In this document: positions 45,617-55,683 of the stretch, piece by piece
Layout of the letters: every line of letters begins with the position of its first letter
How positions within the stretch are numbered: position 1 is the stretch's first letter
Made by a program: the position numbers and the translations under genes
Notes under the pieces: model-generated
Databases searched by the model: none
Told to the model about the DNA's origin: nothing
The model's input: only the letters and a program-made list of their open reading frames with translations
Assembly: GCA_038244815.1 (NCBI GenBank)
Contig: JBBRTB010000012.1
Span: 62,001-126,000, forward strand
Length of the DNA: 64,000 nt
Reading direction: 5' to 3'
Origin: DASVHS01 sp038244815
Lineage (GTDB): Bacteria > Acidobacteriota > Thermoanaerobaculia > Gp7-AA8

Positions 45617-46393
45617 ATGTCCGTTGAGATCGGCATGGAGAAGCGGATCATCCTCGCTTCGGCCGTGTTCGTGCTGGCCCTGACCGGCCTCATCGCCATG
45701 TCCGTGCGCTCGTACGGAATCCGCGTGCCGACGTGCCTCACCGACGTCCGGCCGTTCCGGGAAGGGCGGGTGATTCAGCAGGCGCCGGACCGATACGAGG
45801 TGCACTACCTCGCCAGGATGTGGGCGTTCGAGCCGGCCGACGTGGCCATCGCGCCCGGGTCCACCGTCGACTTCTACCTCAGCACCGCCGACGTGACGCA
45901 CGGCATGATGATCGTCGGCACGAACGTGAATCTGATGGCGGTGCCCGGCGCCGTGAACTACGCGCGCGTGAAGTTCGACAAGCCCGGCGAGTACCTCGTC
46001 GTCTGCAACGAATACTGCGGAACCAAACATCACAACATGGCCGGCCGCATCCACGTGTCGAGCCAGGCCGCGGCCGCCGCGGCGGCGGCAGCGGCGACAC
46101 CCATTCCGGCGCCAGAGCCGTCACCGGACCAGGCACTGCTCGACCAGTACGGATGCACAGCCTGCCATTCGATCGACGGCAGCGCCATGAGCGCGCCGAC
46201 CTTCAAAGGTCTCTACCACAGCCGCCGGACGTTCGCCGACGGGTCGACGGCAATCGCCGAAGACCAGTACCTGAGAGACTCGATCGAGAAGCCGGACGCG
46301 AGAGTGGTCAAGGGTTTCGAAGCGATGCCTGCCATTCCGGTTCCTCCGGAAGACGTGCGGAGGATCGTCGAGTACATCGAGACGCTGCGATAG
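45617..46393 (+). CDS. ba3-type cytochrome c oxidase subunit II with fused cytochrome c domain
   Basis: The 258-residue protein has one N-terminal membrane anchor (IILASAVFVLALTGLIAMSV). The CuA cupredoxin domain follows, with ligands visible in THGMMIVG and GEYLVVCNEYCGTKHHNMAG (CxxxCxxxH..M). A poly-alanine/proline linker leads to a cytochrome c domain with DQYGCTACHSIDGSAM (CTACH) and a Met-containing tail, GFEAMPAIPVP. Subunit II takes electrons from a donor and passes them through CuA to subunit I. The fused heme domain makes it a caa3-like variant within the ba3 (family B) group. It lies between subunits IIa and I. Confidence 0.9.
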   Translation: MSVEIGMEKRIILASAVFVLALTGLIAMSVRSYGIRVPTCLTDVRPFREGRVIQQAPDRYEVHYLARMWAFEPADVAIAPGSTVDFYLSTADVTHGMMIVGTNVNLMAVPGAVNYARVKFDKPGEYLVVCNEYCGTKHHNMAGRIHVSSQAAAAAAAAAATPIPAPEPSPDQALLDQYGCTACHSIDGSAMSAPTFKGLYHSRRTFADGSTAIAEDQYLRDSIEKPDARVVKGFEAMPAIPVPPEDVRRIVEYIETLR

Positions 46394-46399
46394 GACGCC

Positions 46400-48112
46400 A
46401 TGAACGACCAGCAGACAGCGGCGCCCCTGACGTACGAACCGGTCGCGATCGAGGCGGGCCTCAGGAAGATCATCCTCTTCGAGATCGCCTTTCCGATGGT
46501 CCTTCTGCTCATCGGCATCGCCACCGGACTGCTCCAGGTCCTCTACCGCGCCGGAATCATCCGGTCCGAGAGCTTCCTCGGCATCAATTATTACCAGGGG
46601 CTTACGCTCCACGGGACCATCAACGCCATCGTCTTCACGACGTTCTTCGCCGTGGCCTTCGGCCACGCCGTGATCCGTTTCTACACCGGCAAGCCTCTAC
46701 TGCTCGGCGCCGCCTGGACGTCGCTCGTTCTCATGACCGGCGGCACGCTCATGGCCGCCATCCCCATGCTGACCGGACAGGCCAGCGTGCTGTACACGTT
46801 CTATCCGCCGCTGAAAGCGCATCCGGCCTTCTACATCGGTCTGGTGCTGGTGGTGGTCGGATCGTGGGTGGCGTTCTTCAGCTGGATTCCGGTCTATCAG
46901 CGCTGGAGCCGCGACAACCCCGGCCGGAAAATGCCCATGGGCATCCTGGGGATTTTCGCCACCTTCATCGTCTGGTTCATCGCCACGATTCCCGTGGCCA
47001 TCGAGATCCTCTTTCTCCTGATCCCCTGGTCGTTCGGATGGACGAAGAGCGTGAACGTTCCGCTGGCGCGCATGCTGTTCTGGTTCTTCGGACATCCGCT
47101 GGTGTATTTCTGGCTGCTGCCGGCTTACGTCATGTACTACACGATGCTGCCGAAGCTGGCCGGCGGAAAGCTGTACTCCGACTTCGCGGGGCGATTCACG
47201 TTCCTCTGGCTCATCGTCTTCTCCGCACCGATCGGACTGCACCACCAGTACACCGAGCCGGGCATCGATTCGAGCTGGAAATTCGTGCACGCGATCTTCA
47301 CGATGATGGTGGCCATCGCCAGCCTGGTCACTGCCTTCACCCTGGCCGCCTCGATGGAGCACGGGGCCCGGCAGCGCGGCGGGAAGGGTCTCTTCGGATG
47401 GTGGAAGAAGCTTCCCTGGGTCGACAGCGAGCGCTGGATGTTCGCGTATCTCGTCGCCGGCCTGATCATCTTCATTCCCGGAGGGATCACGGGCATCATC
47501 AACGCCTCGTACAGTCTCGATCTGGTCGTGCACAACACCGCGTGGCTGCCGGCGCACTTTCACCAGACCGTGGCCGGTCCGACCTTCCTGGCGTTCATCG
47601 GCGGAAGCCTCCTGCTCGTCTCCACGCTCACCGGAAAAGAGATCGCCTTCAAGCGCCTCAACGTGTGGGTTCCCTGGATCTGGACGCTGGGAATCATGGT
47701 CTTCTCGACGGGACTGTTCGTCGGCGGGATCCAGGGAGAGCCCCGACGGACGAACATGGGGATGTCGTACACGAACCCGGCCTCACCTCTGTATCAACCG
47801 TCGTGGGCCTTCGCCAAAGTGGTCGGCACGATCGGCGGAGTGATCATGTTCGCGGCGATGGTGTGCTACTTCGCCGTCTTCTTCGCCACGCTGCTGCGGC
47901 GCAGGACGATGGCGGGTGCGCTGGACCTGCCGTGGTCGGAGCCGTATCACGACGAGAACGTCGCGGCGGTGCGCACTCTGCGTCCGTGGATCGTCGCCGC
48001 GGTCGTTCTCCTCATCGTCGCGTACACGATGCCGTTCCTCGAGATCGCCCGCGGCAGGTACGAGGGCTCGCCTCCGTACGCGCCGGACCGGCCGGTGGCA
48101 CTAAGCCGATGA
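46400..48112 (+). CDS. ba3-type (family B) cytochrome c oxidase subunit I
   Basis: The 570-residue membrane protein has about 13 hydrophobic segments. The heme a/b ligand region is GLTLHGTINAIVFTTFFAVA, the CuB region FWFFGHPLVYFWLLPAYVMY, the two-histidine helix IGLHHQYTEPG and the last heme ligands LPAHFHQTVAGPTFLAFIGG. It lacks the XGHPEV glutamate of family A (here GHPLV), as family B enzymes do. It reduces oxygen to water and pumps protons at the inner membrane. The stop overlaps the SCO gene start (ATGA). Subunit III is not encoded here, in line with ba3 enzymes. Confidence 0.92.
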   Translation: MNDQQTAAPLTYEPVAIEAGLRKIILFEIAFPMVLLLIGIATGLLQVLYRAGIIRSESFLGINYYQGLTLHGTINAIVFTTFFAVAFGHAVIRFYTGKPLLLGAAWTSLVLMTGGTLMAAIPMLTGQASVLYTFYPPLKAHPAFYIGLVLVVVGSWVAFFSWIPVYQRWSRDNPGRKMPMGILGIFATFIVWFIATIPVAIEILFLLIPWSFGWTKSVNVPLARMLFWFFGHPLVYFWLLPAYVMYYTMLPKLAGGKLYSDFAGRFTFLWLIVFSAPIGLHHQYTEPGIDSSWKFVHAIFTMMVAIASLVTAFTLAASMEHGARQRGGKGLFGWWKKLPWVDSERWMFAYLVAGLIIFIPGGITGIINASYSLDLVVHNTAWLPAHFHQTVAGPTFLAFIGGSLLLVSTLTGKEIAFKRLNVWVPWIWTLGIMVFSTGLFVGGIQGEPRRTNMGMSYTNPASPLYQPSWAFAKVVGTIGGVIMFAAMVCYFAVFFATLLRRRTMAGALDLPWSEPYHDENVAAVRTLRPWIVAAVVLLIVAYTMPFLEIARGRYEGSPPYAPDRPVALSR

Positions 48113-48788
48113 AACCTGTCGCCCTGGCCGCCCTGCTCCTCGCGCTCGCGCCGCATGTTCTCGCTGCCGGAGCGTCGCTCCAGGCGGGCTACGTCGAGGG
48201 GCAGCCACTGGCGGCAATCGATTTCATCGACGACGAGGGGCGCGTGCGCTCGACGAACGAGTGGCGAGGGGCCCCGGCGATCATCGCTCCGATCTACACC
48301 CGCTGTCCGGTGGCCTGTCCCCTGATCGTCGAGGGTCTGAAGCGCGGTCTGGACAGCGCGAAGGCGCGTCCCGGCACGTACCGGGTCATCCTCTTTTCGT
48401 TCGATCCGCGCGACACACCCGCGGATCTGCACCGTTTCCGCGAGCGTCACCACGTCCCGATGGCGTGGACGGTGGCCAGCGCCGGCGCTCCAGCCATTCG
48501 TTCGCTGATGGACTCCATCGGCTTCCATTACGCGGAGACCGGGAACGCCTTCAGGCATCCGAACGTCGTCATCGCCATCGCTCCCGACCTCACCACCGCG
48601 AAGTATCTGTTCGGAACTGACTACAGCGCATCGGACATCGACCAGGCTCTGGCCATGGCGCGCGGCGACAGCCGATGGCTCGATCGCAGCGAGGGCGTGA
48701 TCCTTGCGTTGCTGCTGTTCGCGTGCGTGATGTCGATCATCTATCTGTTCCAGGTTCGCATCAATCCACAGGCAAAAGGAGAGACGTC

Positions 48789-48792
<4 letters not shown>
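48109..48792 (+). CDS. SCO1/SenC family copper chaperone with C-terminal membrane anchor
   Basis: The 227-residue protein starts with a signal (MKPVALAALLLALAPHVLAA). It carries the copper motif in YTRCPVACPLIVEGLKRGL (CxxxC) and a conserved His in NAFRHPNVVIAIAPDL. An unusual C-terminal membrane helix follows (GVILALLLFACVMSIIYLFQ), so the thioredoxin-like domain is held in the periplasm at both ends or at the C-terminus alone. SCO proteins deliver copper to the CuA site of subunit II. Both its start and its stop overlap neighbours by four bases, so oxidase, chaperone and citrate synthase are coupled. Confidence 0.9.
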
Positions 48793-50099
<1,307 letters not shown>

Positions 50100-50147
50100 T
50101 TTTCCACCCGTCGTAGACATCCCCCGTCGCCGAGGTAGCCTCGGGGG

Positions 50148-51134
50148 ATGTCACGACCAATCCGGCTCGAGTATCCAGGCGCCGTCTTCCACATCACCTG
50201 TCGCGGCAACGAGCGGCGAACGACGTTCCGCGACGACCTCGATCGCGTACGCTTTCTCGACCTTCTCGGCCAGGCCGTCGATCGGTTCCGCTGGGTCGTC
50301 ACCGCGTACGTCCTGATGTCCAATCACTTTCATTTCGTGGTCGAGCTGACCGCGGCCAACCTCTCGCGCGGCATGCAGTGGCTGAACGGCGGTTACGTGC
50401 AGAGATTCAACCTCCGGCACGAACGGGTCGGGCACCTGCATCAAGGTCGCTTCAAGTCGATTCTGATCGAGGAGGACACCTACATGCTCGAGCTGATCCG
50501 GTACGTGGTTCTCAATCCGGTGCGCGCGAACATGGTGCCGCGTCCCGAGGACTACGCCTGGAGCAGCTATCGAGCGACGGCCGGACTCGGACATGTGCCG
50601 GAGTGGCTCGCGGCCGATGACGTGCTGCTGCGCTTCGGATCCGATCGCGATCTCGCGCAGGCCCGGTATCGACGGTTCGTGGAGGACGGGATCGGCAGCC
50701 ATCGCGTCCCCTGGGAAGACCTCGTCGGCCAGGTTTACCTGGGCAGCGAACAGTGGCGAAATGAAGTGCGCGATCGCCTGCGCGGGCGTCCGCGGGCCGA
50801 CGCTCATCCGCGACAACAGCGCGCGCTCGGGGAACGGACGATGGCGGAGGTGATGACATCCGTAGCCCGCGCCCTGCCGATCGACCCGGCCTGGCTTCGC
50901 CTCGGCCGCGGCGGAACCGCGCGCATGATCGCCGCCTGGATCGGCCGCCACGAGGCCGATCTCAACCTCGCGGAAATCGCGGCGGCGCTGCGACTGCGCA
51001 GCAGCGGACATGTGTCGATGCTGATCCAGCGATGCGACGAACGCCTGGACGACGACGTCTCTCTGCGATCATCGGTGGATCGCTGCGTTGAAGCACTCCA
51101 CGATTTGTGGAAAAGTGACGAAGCGAAGCTCTGA
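50148..51134 (+). CDS. REP-associated tyrosine transposase (RAYT, Y1_Tnp family)
   Basis: The 328-residue protein opens with SRPIRLEYPGAVFHITCRGN and has the HUH motif in VLMSNHFHFVVELTAANLSR. The catalytic tyrosine region follows in LNGGYVQRFNLRHERVGHLH and FKSILIEEDTYMLELIRYVV, then LNPVRANMV. RAYTs nick single-stranded DNA at REP hairpins and are thought to spread them while being domesticated themselves. The C-terminal 110 residues are helical with an HTH-like stretch (NLAEIAAALRLRSSGHVSML). The ORF is flanked by inverted REP copies, and the last codons (SDEAKL) come from the right-hand copy. It is intact. Confidence 0.93.
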   Translation: MSRPIRLEYPGAVFHITCRGNERRTTFRDDLDRVRFLDLLGQAVDRFRWVVTAYVLMSNHFHFVVELTAANLSRGMQWLNGGYVQRFNLRHERVGHLHQGRFKSILIEEDTYMLELIRYVVLNPVRANMVPRPEDYAWSSYRATAGLGHVPEWLAADDVLLRFGSDRDLAQARYRRFVEDGIGSHRVPWEDLVGQVYLGSEQWRNEVRDRLRGRPRADAHPRQQRALGERTMAEVMTSVARALPIDPAWLRLGRGGTARMIAAWIGRHEADLNLAEIAAALRLRSSGHVSMLIQRCDERLDDDVSLRSSVDRCVEALHDLWKSDEAKL

Positions 51135-51138
51135 CCCC
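51107..51138 (-). repeat. REP element, right copy flanking the RAYT gene
   Basis: The minus strand reads GGGGTCAGAGCTTCGCTTCG then TCACTTTTCCAC, the inverted partner of 50076-50107. It contains the transposase stop codon and ends one base before the DNA ligase ATG. Confidence 0.88.
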
Positions 51139-52176
51139 ATGCGACCGCCGATTGCGCCGATGCTGTCGTCCCCCGCCGCCGCGATCCCCGAGGGGGATGG
51201 ATGGCAGTTCGAGCCGAAATGGGACGGCTTCCGCACCATCGTGTTTCACGACGGCGGCGAGATCTTTCTGCAGAGCCGGGACGAGAAGCCGATGAACCGC
51301 TACTTCCCGGAGCTCATCGCTCCGCTGAGCGCGGCCCTTCCCGAGCGCTGCGTCGTCGACGGCGAGATCGTCATCGCCGGACCGAAAGGACTCGACTTCG
51401 AAGCGTTGCTTCTGCGCATCCATCCCGCGGCGTCGCGGGTGAAGCTCCTGGCCGCGCAAACACCTGCTTCATTCGTGGCCTGGGATCTCCTCGCGCTCGG
51501 CGATGACGACCTGCGCGAACTGCCGCTGTCTTCGCGCCGCGAGAAGCTCGAGCACGCACTGGCACCGTCAAGCGCCGTGCATCTCACGCCGGTCACACGC
51601 GACCGCGCGCTCGCTCTCGACTGGTTTCAACGCTTCGAAGGCGCCGGCCTCGACGGCGTGATGGCCAAGCGCCTCGACTGGCCGTACTCGCCAGGCCAGC
51701 GGACGATGATCAAGGTCAAGCACGCGCGCACCGCCGACTGCGTCGTGGCCGGTTTCCGCTGGCACAAGAACGGTCCCGGCACGATGATCGGCTCGCTCCT
51801 CCTAGGCCTCTTCGACGATGACGGACACCTTCATCACGCCGGCGTCACCGCGGCGTTCACGACCGCGGTGCGCAAACAGCTCGTCGACGAGCTGGCACCG
51901 CTTCGGGTTGATTCGCTCGAGAACCATCCCTGGCGCGACTGGACCGAAGCGCAGCAGTCGAGCCGGTGGAATCGCGGAAAGGACCTGAGCTGGGAGCCGC
52001 TGCGCATCGAGCGCGTCGTGGAAGTCGCCTACGATCACATGCAGGGTGCTCGCTTCCGCCACGCGGCGCGCTTCGTCCGCTGGCGTCCCGATAAGCGCCC
52101 CGCGGACTGCCGCTACGATCAGCTGGAAGTGACTCCGCCCTTCGAGCTCGAGCGCGTCTTCCGCCACGGATCGTAA
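51139..52176 (+). CDS. ATP-dependent DNA ligase, LigD ligase-domain type
   Basis: From the ATG at 51139 the protein has 345 residues. WQFEPKWDGFRTIVFHDG holds the adenylation lysine (motif I KxDGxR), followed by LQSRDEKPMNRYFPEL, CVVDGEIVI, SFVAWDLLALG, GLDGVMAKRLDWPYSPGQR and MIKVKHARTADCVVAGF (motif V). The OB domain follows to the end. Such stand-alone ligases act with LigD polymerase domains and Ku in bacterial end joining. The polymerase gene lies convergently and overlaps by 58 bases; no Ku gene is in the window. The start codon directly follows a REP element, so its leader may have been replaced. Confidence 0.9.
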   Translation: MRPPIAPMLSSPAAAIPEGDGWQFEPKWDGFRTIVFHDGGEIFLQSRDEKPMNRYFPELIAPLSAALPERCVVDGEIVIAGPKGLDFEALLLRIHPAASRVKLLAAQTPASFVAWDLLALGDDDLRELPLSSRREKLEHALAPSSAVHLTPVTRDRALALDWFQRFEGAGLDGVMAKRLDWPYSPGQRTMIKVKHARTADCVVAGFRWHKNGPGTMIGSLLLGLFDDDGHLHHAGVTAAFTTAVRKQLVDELAPLRVDSLENHPWRDWTEAQQSSRWNRGKDLSWEPLRIERVVEVAYDHMQGARFRHAARFVRWRPDKRPADCRYDQLEVTPPFELERVFRHGS

Positions 52177-53393
52177 TCGGGATCCGCCGGCTCCTCCGCC
52201 GGGCGCTGCTCCTCCGGCACGTGACGCAGGTTCACGCGGATGCGCGTCCACGTGCTCGACCGCCCGCGCATGGCATCGACGAGCACGTCGTCGATCTCGA
52301 GATGCTGCGCGGCATCAGGATGCCGGACCTTCCATCGCTCCAGACCCGCCAGCGCATCTTCCTTGTGCTCCGCCTTCGCCACCGTGATGAGCGGCTGCTT
52401 CTGCTTCGACGGCGCAACGCGCGGTGGTTCGCCGCGTTGCTTCCTGTAATTCGGCGGCCATGGCGCGTCGCCGAGACCGGCCGCTTCCTGCGCGGCCGAG
52501 AGCGCCAGGAGTCTCTCCAGCGAGCCCGCCGCCGCATCGATTCCCTCTGAGGCATCGCCGCGCTCGGCGAACCGCGCCGGAGCGGTCGCCAGAGTGAAGA
52601 GAGCGGGATCGCATCCGGCAACCTCGTCCCATTCGAGCGGCATCGACACGCGCGCGTCGGGCGTCGGCCGCACGGACCACGCCGAGGCGACGGTGCGGTC
52701 CTTGGCGTTCTGGTTGTAATCGAGAAAGACGCCGTGGCGCTCCTCCTTCCACCACTTGCTGGTGGCCAGCTCCGGCGCGCGCCGTTCCACTTCCCGCGCC
52801 ACCGCCAGCGCGGCGCGCCGCACCTGATCGAACGTCCATCGGCGCTCCAGCCGGACGTTGACGTGCATCCCGCGCGAGCCCGAGGTCTTCGGCCAGCCGC
52901 GCAGCTCGTGCTCGCCGAGCACGTCGCGCACGATGAGGGCCACGCATTTCACATCGTCGAAGCGAACGCCCGGGCCGGGATCGAGGTCGACGCGCAGCTC
53001 GTCGGGATGCTCGAGATCGTCCGCGCGCACGGGATGCGGATTGAGATCGATGCATCCGAGGTTCACGACCCAGAGGAGCTGCGCGGCGTCGCGGATGACG
53101 ATCTCCTCCGCCGTGCGGCCGGACGGAAAGCGAAGCTCGACGGTGTCGATCCATGCGGGACGCTGCTCCGGCGCCCGCTTCTGAAAGAACGGCTCACTCG
53201 CCGCACCGTTGACATAGCGCTTGAGCACGAACGGACGATTGGCGATTCCTCGCAGCGCACCGCCGGCAACGGCGAAGTAGTAGTTCGCCAGGTCGAGCTT
53301 CGTGTGGCCGCCCTGCGGGAAGAAGACCTTCTCCGGATTCGTGATGACGACTTCGCGGCCGGCGGCGTCAATGACGGTCTGGGACTTCGCCAC
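52119..53393 (-). CDS. stand-alone LigD-type DNA polymerase/primase (archaeo-eukaryotic primase fold)
   Basis: The 424-residue protein starts at a GTG and shows the LigD polymerase signature. KVFFPQGGHTKLDLANYYFA and RYVNGAASEPFFQKRAP are followed by the catalytic DLDPGPGVRFDDVKCVALIV (DxD), TSGSRGMHVNVRLERRWTFD and FLDYNQNAKDRTVASAWSVR. The C-terminal 120 residues beyond the polymerase are Lys/Glu/Pro-rich and not assigned. LigD polymerases fill gaps and prefer ribonucleotides during non-homologous end joining. The gene faces a separate ligase gene and shares 58 bases of 3' sequence with it. The functional pairing is an inference from this arrangement. Confidence 0.9.
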   Translation of the reverse strand: MAKSQTVIDAAGREVVITNPEKVFFPQGGHTKLDLANYYFAVAGGALRGIANRPFVLKRYVNGAASEPFFQKRAPEQRPAWIDTVELRFPSGRTAEEIVIRDAAQLLWVVNLGCIDLNPHPVRADDLEHPDELRVDLDPGPGVRFDDVKCVALIVRDVLGEHELRGWPKTSGSRGMHVNVRLERRWTFDQVRRAALAVAREVERRAPELATSKWWKEERHGVFLDYNQNAKDRTVASAWSVRPTPDARVSMPLEWDEVAGCDPALFTLATAPARFAERGDASEGIDAAAGSLERLLALSAAQEAAGLGDAPWPPNYRKQRGEPPRVAPSKQKQPLITVAKAEHKEDALAGLERWKVRHPDAAQHLEIDDVLVDAMRGRSSTWTRIRVNLRHVPEEQRPAEEPADPDYDPWRKTRSSSKGGVTSS

Positions 53394-53430
53394 GGGTACA
53401 GTGTTTCCGCAAACCCGCTACCATTCAAGG

Positions 53431-54654
53431 ATGTCGACAGCGGCGCTCAAGGCTCAATATCCCGGCAAGCCGTGGATGTGGCGGCAGGACTGGGCGCAGA
53501 GCGCCATCCGCGACTCGAACCGCAAGACCGCCATCGGGCTCTGGGTCTTCGCGTTGATCTGGAGCGCCATCTCCTTCCCCGTGGCGTGGAAGCTCGTTCC
53601 GCAGATGTCACGGGAGAACGTGGCAGCGCTGATCATTTTTCTGTTTCCGCTCGCCGGAATCATCATGCTCATCAGCGCCGTCTATCAGACGTTTCGCAGC
53701 ATGAAGTACGGGACGTCGATCTGTCACCTCGACCGCGTGCCCATCGCACCCGGCCGGATGTTCCGCGGCGACATCGAGATCAAAACGGACGCCGTGCCGG
53801 CAGACGGCTATCGCCTGCGCGTCCTCCTGGTCAACGCCGTGACCACGCGAACGGGGAAGAACCGGTCGACGAGCGAACGCCTGCTGTGGGATGCGGAGAT
53901 CCTCGTCGAGCAAGGAGCGGTGATGCGCAGTCCGATGGGCAGCCGCGTTCCGTTTCAGTTCGCCACACCGCCCGACTCGCATGCCACCGACGAGAGCGAC
54001 TTCTACAATCGATACCTCTGGCGCATGTCCGCTTCGGCGGCGATGCCCGGCGTCGACTACGCCGCGCAGTTCGATCTTCCGGTGTTCCCGACCGGAGAGG
54101 CCGCCGACGGAAGCGAGTTCGCGGCGTTCGAGCAGCGTCATCGCGTCGAGGCGGCGCGCCACGCCATCACGCCGGCATCGGGCGTCGAGATCTCGAACCT
54201 GCCGGGCGGCGGCGAGCAGTTCCGCATCCACGCGAAAAAAACGTTCGGCTCAGCATTCCAGTCCCTGCTCTTCCTGGCCGTGTGGAACGGAGCCATCGCC
54301 GCGATGATTCACTTCGATGCACCCTGGGGCATCTCCGCGTTCTTCATCGCCATCGATCTCCTCCTCATCGTGGCCGCGGTCGACTACTTCTTCGGCCGAT
54401 CGACCATCGAAGTGGACTCCAGCGGCGTGCGCGTTCGCAGGCAATGGCTGGGCATGGGATCGAACACGCGCTCGTACGACCCGGCGTCGATCGCTTCGAT
54501 CGACGGAACCACTCCGGCCGCGAACAGCAAGTCGTTCGGCGTGACGATCAAGCTCCGCGACGGCGACACCCGTCTCATCGCCTCGAATCTGCCCAGTCGC
54601 GAGAGCGCCGACTCCGTCGCCGCGAAGATGATGAAGGACCTCGGAGTTGCCTAA
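53431..54654 (+). CDS. membrane protein of unknown function (DUF3592-like layout)
   Basis: From the ATG at 53431 the protein has 407 residues. Two N-terminal helices (LWVFALIWSAISFPVAWKLV, ALIIFLFPLAGIIMLISAVY) precede an extracytoplasmic beta-rich domain. A second helix pair follows (SLLFLAVWNGAIAAMIHF, FIAIDLLLIVAAVDYFF), and the end is a PH-like domain (RSTIEVDSSGVRVRRQWLGM, VTIKLRDGDTRLIASNL). The arrangement resembles DUF3592-type proteins, but I am not certain of the family. It starts 37 bases from the divergent LigD polymerase gene and ends overlapping the convergent GGDEF gene by four bases. Confidence 0.75.
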   Translation: MSTAALKAQYPGKPWMWRQDWAQSAIRDSNRKTAIGLWVFALIWSAISFPVAWKLVPQMSRENVAALIIFLFPLAGIIMLISAVYQTFRSMKYGTSICHLDRVPIAPGRMFRGDIEIKTDAVPADGYRLRVLLVNAVTTRTGKNRSTSERLLWDAEILVEQGAVMRSPMGSRVPFQFATPPDSHATDESDFYNRYLWRMSASAAMPGVDYAAQFDLPVFPTGEAADGSEFAAFEQRHRVEAARHAITPASGVEISNLPGGGEQFRIHAKKTFGSAFQSLLFLAVWNGAIAAMIHFDAPWGISAFFIAIDLLLIVAAVDYFFGRSTIEVDSSGVRVRRQWLGMGSNTRSYDPASIASIDGTTPAANSKSFGVTIKLRDGDTRLIASNLPSRESADSVAAKMMKDLGVA

Positions 54655-55415
54655 GCGAAGGAGAGCCTGTTCGTGGCCGTGAAAACGTGAAGGCGGTTTC
54701 CACCGCGCAGCTTTCCCTCGTACAGGGCGCGGTCCGCGTGATCGAACAGGTCATCGCCGCGGATGGGTCCCCGGGCGCAGGCCAGTCCGATGGTGACGCC
54801 GAGAACGATGCTCGTCCCGCGAAACTGCAGCGGCGCCGAGCGCAGGGCATCGAGGAAATTGCCGGCCACGCGGCCTGCGGCGTCCTCCCCCGCCCCCTCC
54901 ATCAGCACGACGAACTCGTCTCCTCCCCATCGCGCCGCCAGGTCGTCGCGACGGCAGGATGCGAACAACACGTGGGCAATCGCCTGGAGCGCTGCGTTCC
55001 CGGCGGCATGACCGTGGCGGTCGTTGATCTCCTTCAGATGATCGACATCGATGAGGAGAATCGACACGAAGCCGTGATGTCTGGCGGCGCGATCGAGGGC
55101 GCGTTCGTAGCGCTCACGGAATGCCCGGGCGTTGAGCAGACCGGTGAGATCGTCGTGCTCGGCGAGCGAGTAATTCCGCTTACCCTCCCGTTCCAGACGT
55201 TCGGCGCGGCGTCCGGCGAAGAAGCCGGCCGTGGCAAACACAAGAGCGGTGCCGATCAGTTCATAGAGGTAGAAGAACGCGTGCTCGCGCACATCGAGTG
55301 CCGGATCCGCGCCCACCGTGGGAATCAGGAACAGCCGGAGCGCGAACGCTCCCAGAGGTGCCGACGCACCGATCACGGCGCCGAGGAGCGTGTAGTGCCA
55401 CCGCCGGACACTCAT
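54651..55415 (-). CDS. membrane-bound diguanylate cyclase (GGDEF)
   Basis: The 254-residue protein has two N-terminal membrane helices (HYTLLGAVIGASAPLGAFAL, FFYLYELIGTALVFATAGFF). The GGDEF domain follows: HDDLTGLLNARAFRERYERA, FVSILLIDVDHLKEINDRHG and the intact active site RRDDLAARWGGDEFVVLMEG, ending FDHADRALYEGKLRGGNRLH. It should make cyclic di-GMP. The inhibitory RxxD site is RSAP at the expected distance, so product inhibition is probably absent. No phosphodiesterase is encoded nearby. Confidence 0.9.
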   Translation of the reverse strand: MSVRRWHYTLLGAVIGASAPLGAFALRLFLIPTVGADPALDVREHAFFYLYELIGTALVFATAGFFAGRRAERLEREGKRNYSLAEHDDLTGLLNARAFRERYERALDRAARHHGFVSILLIDVDHLKEINDRHGHAAGNAALQAIAHVLFASCRRDDLAARWGGDEFVVLMEGAGEDAAGRVAGNFLDALRSAPLQFRGTSIVLGVTIGLACARGPIRGDDLFDHADRALYEGKLRGGNRLHVFTATNRLSFA

Positions 55416-55683
55416 GTCTCATTCTCGACAGATCGCGCCGCGGGCAACGTGACCGCGGTCATCACACAGGTGTGACGGACGAGCCCCTGCCGTCCAGATC
55501 TGGCTGAGCGCTAAGGCATGAGGAAGCGGCGAACTCGTGTCGAGTCAGATGCTACGATATCCACGGCCTCGATCCATTCGGCTTTTCTCCGCCATATCGT
55601 GACGTTGGCAGGCGTTGGGTGGTGAGGCTCCATAACAAGTTAGCCCGAATTACCAAACCCCACCTAACTTCAGGAGCGTTTCC

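Noticed and set aside
45733..48108. Long plus-strand frame through the oxidase genes, joined to the SCO gene
   Set aside because: Only its last part (from 48109) is the SCO protein. The preceding 790 codons are an out-of-frame reading of subunits II and I and are Arg-rich without domains.
52734..55475. 913-codon plus-strand open frame
   Set aside because: It crosses the LigD polymerase (antisense), the membrane protein (wrong frame) and the GGDEF gene (antisense), all of which have strong family motifs.
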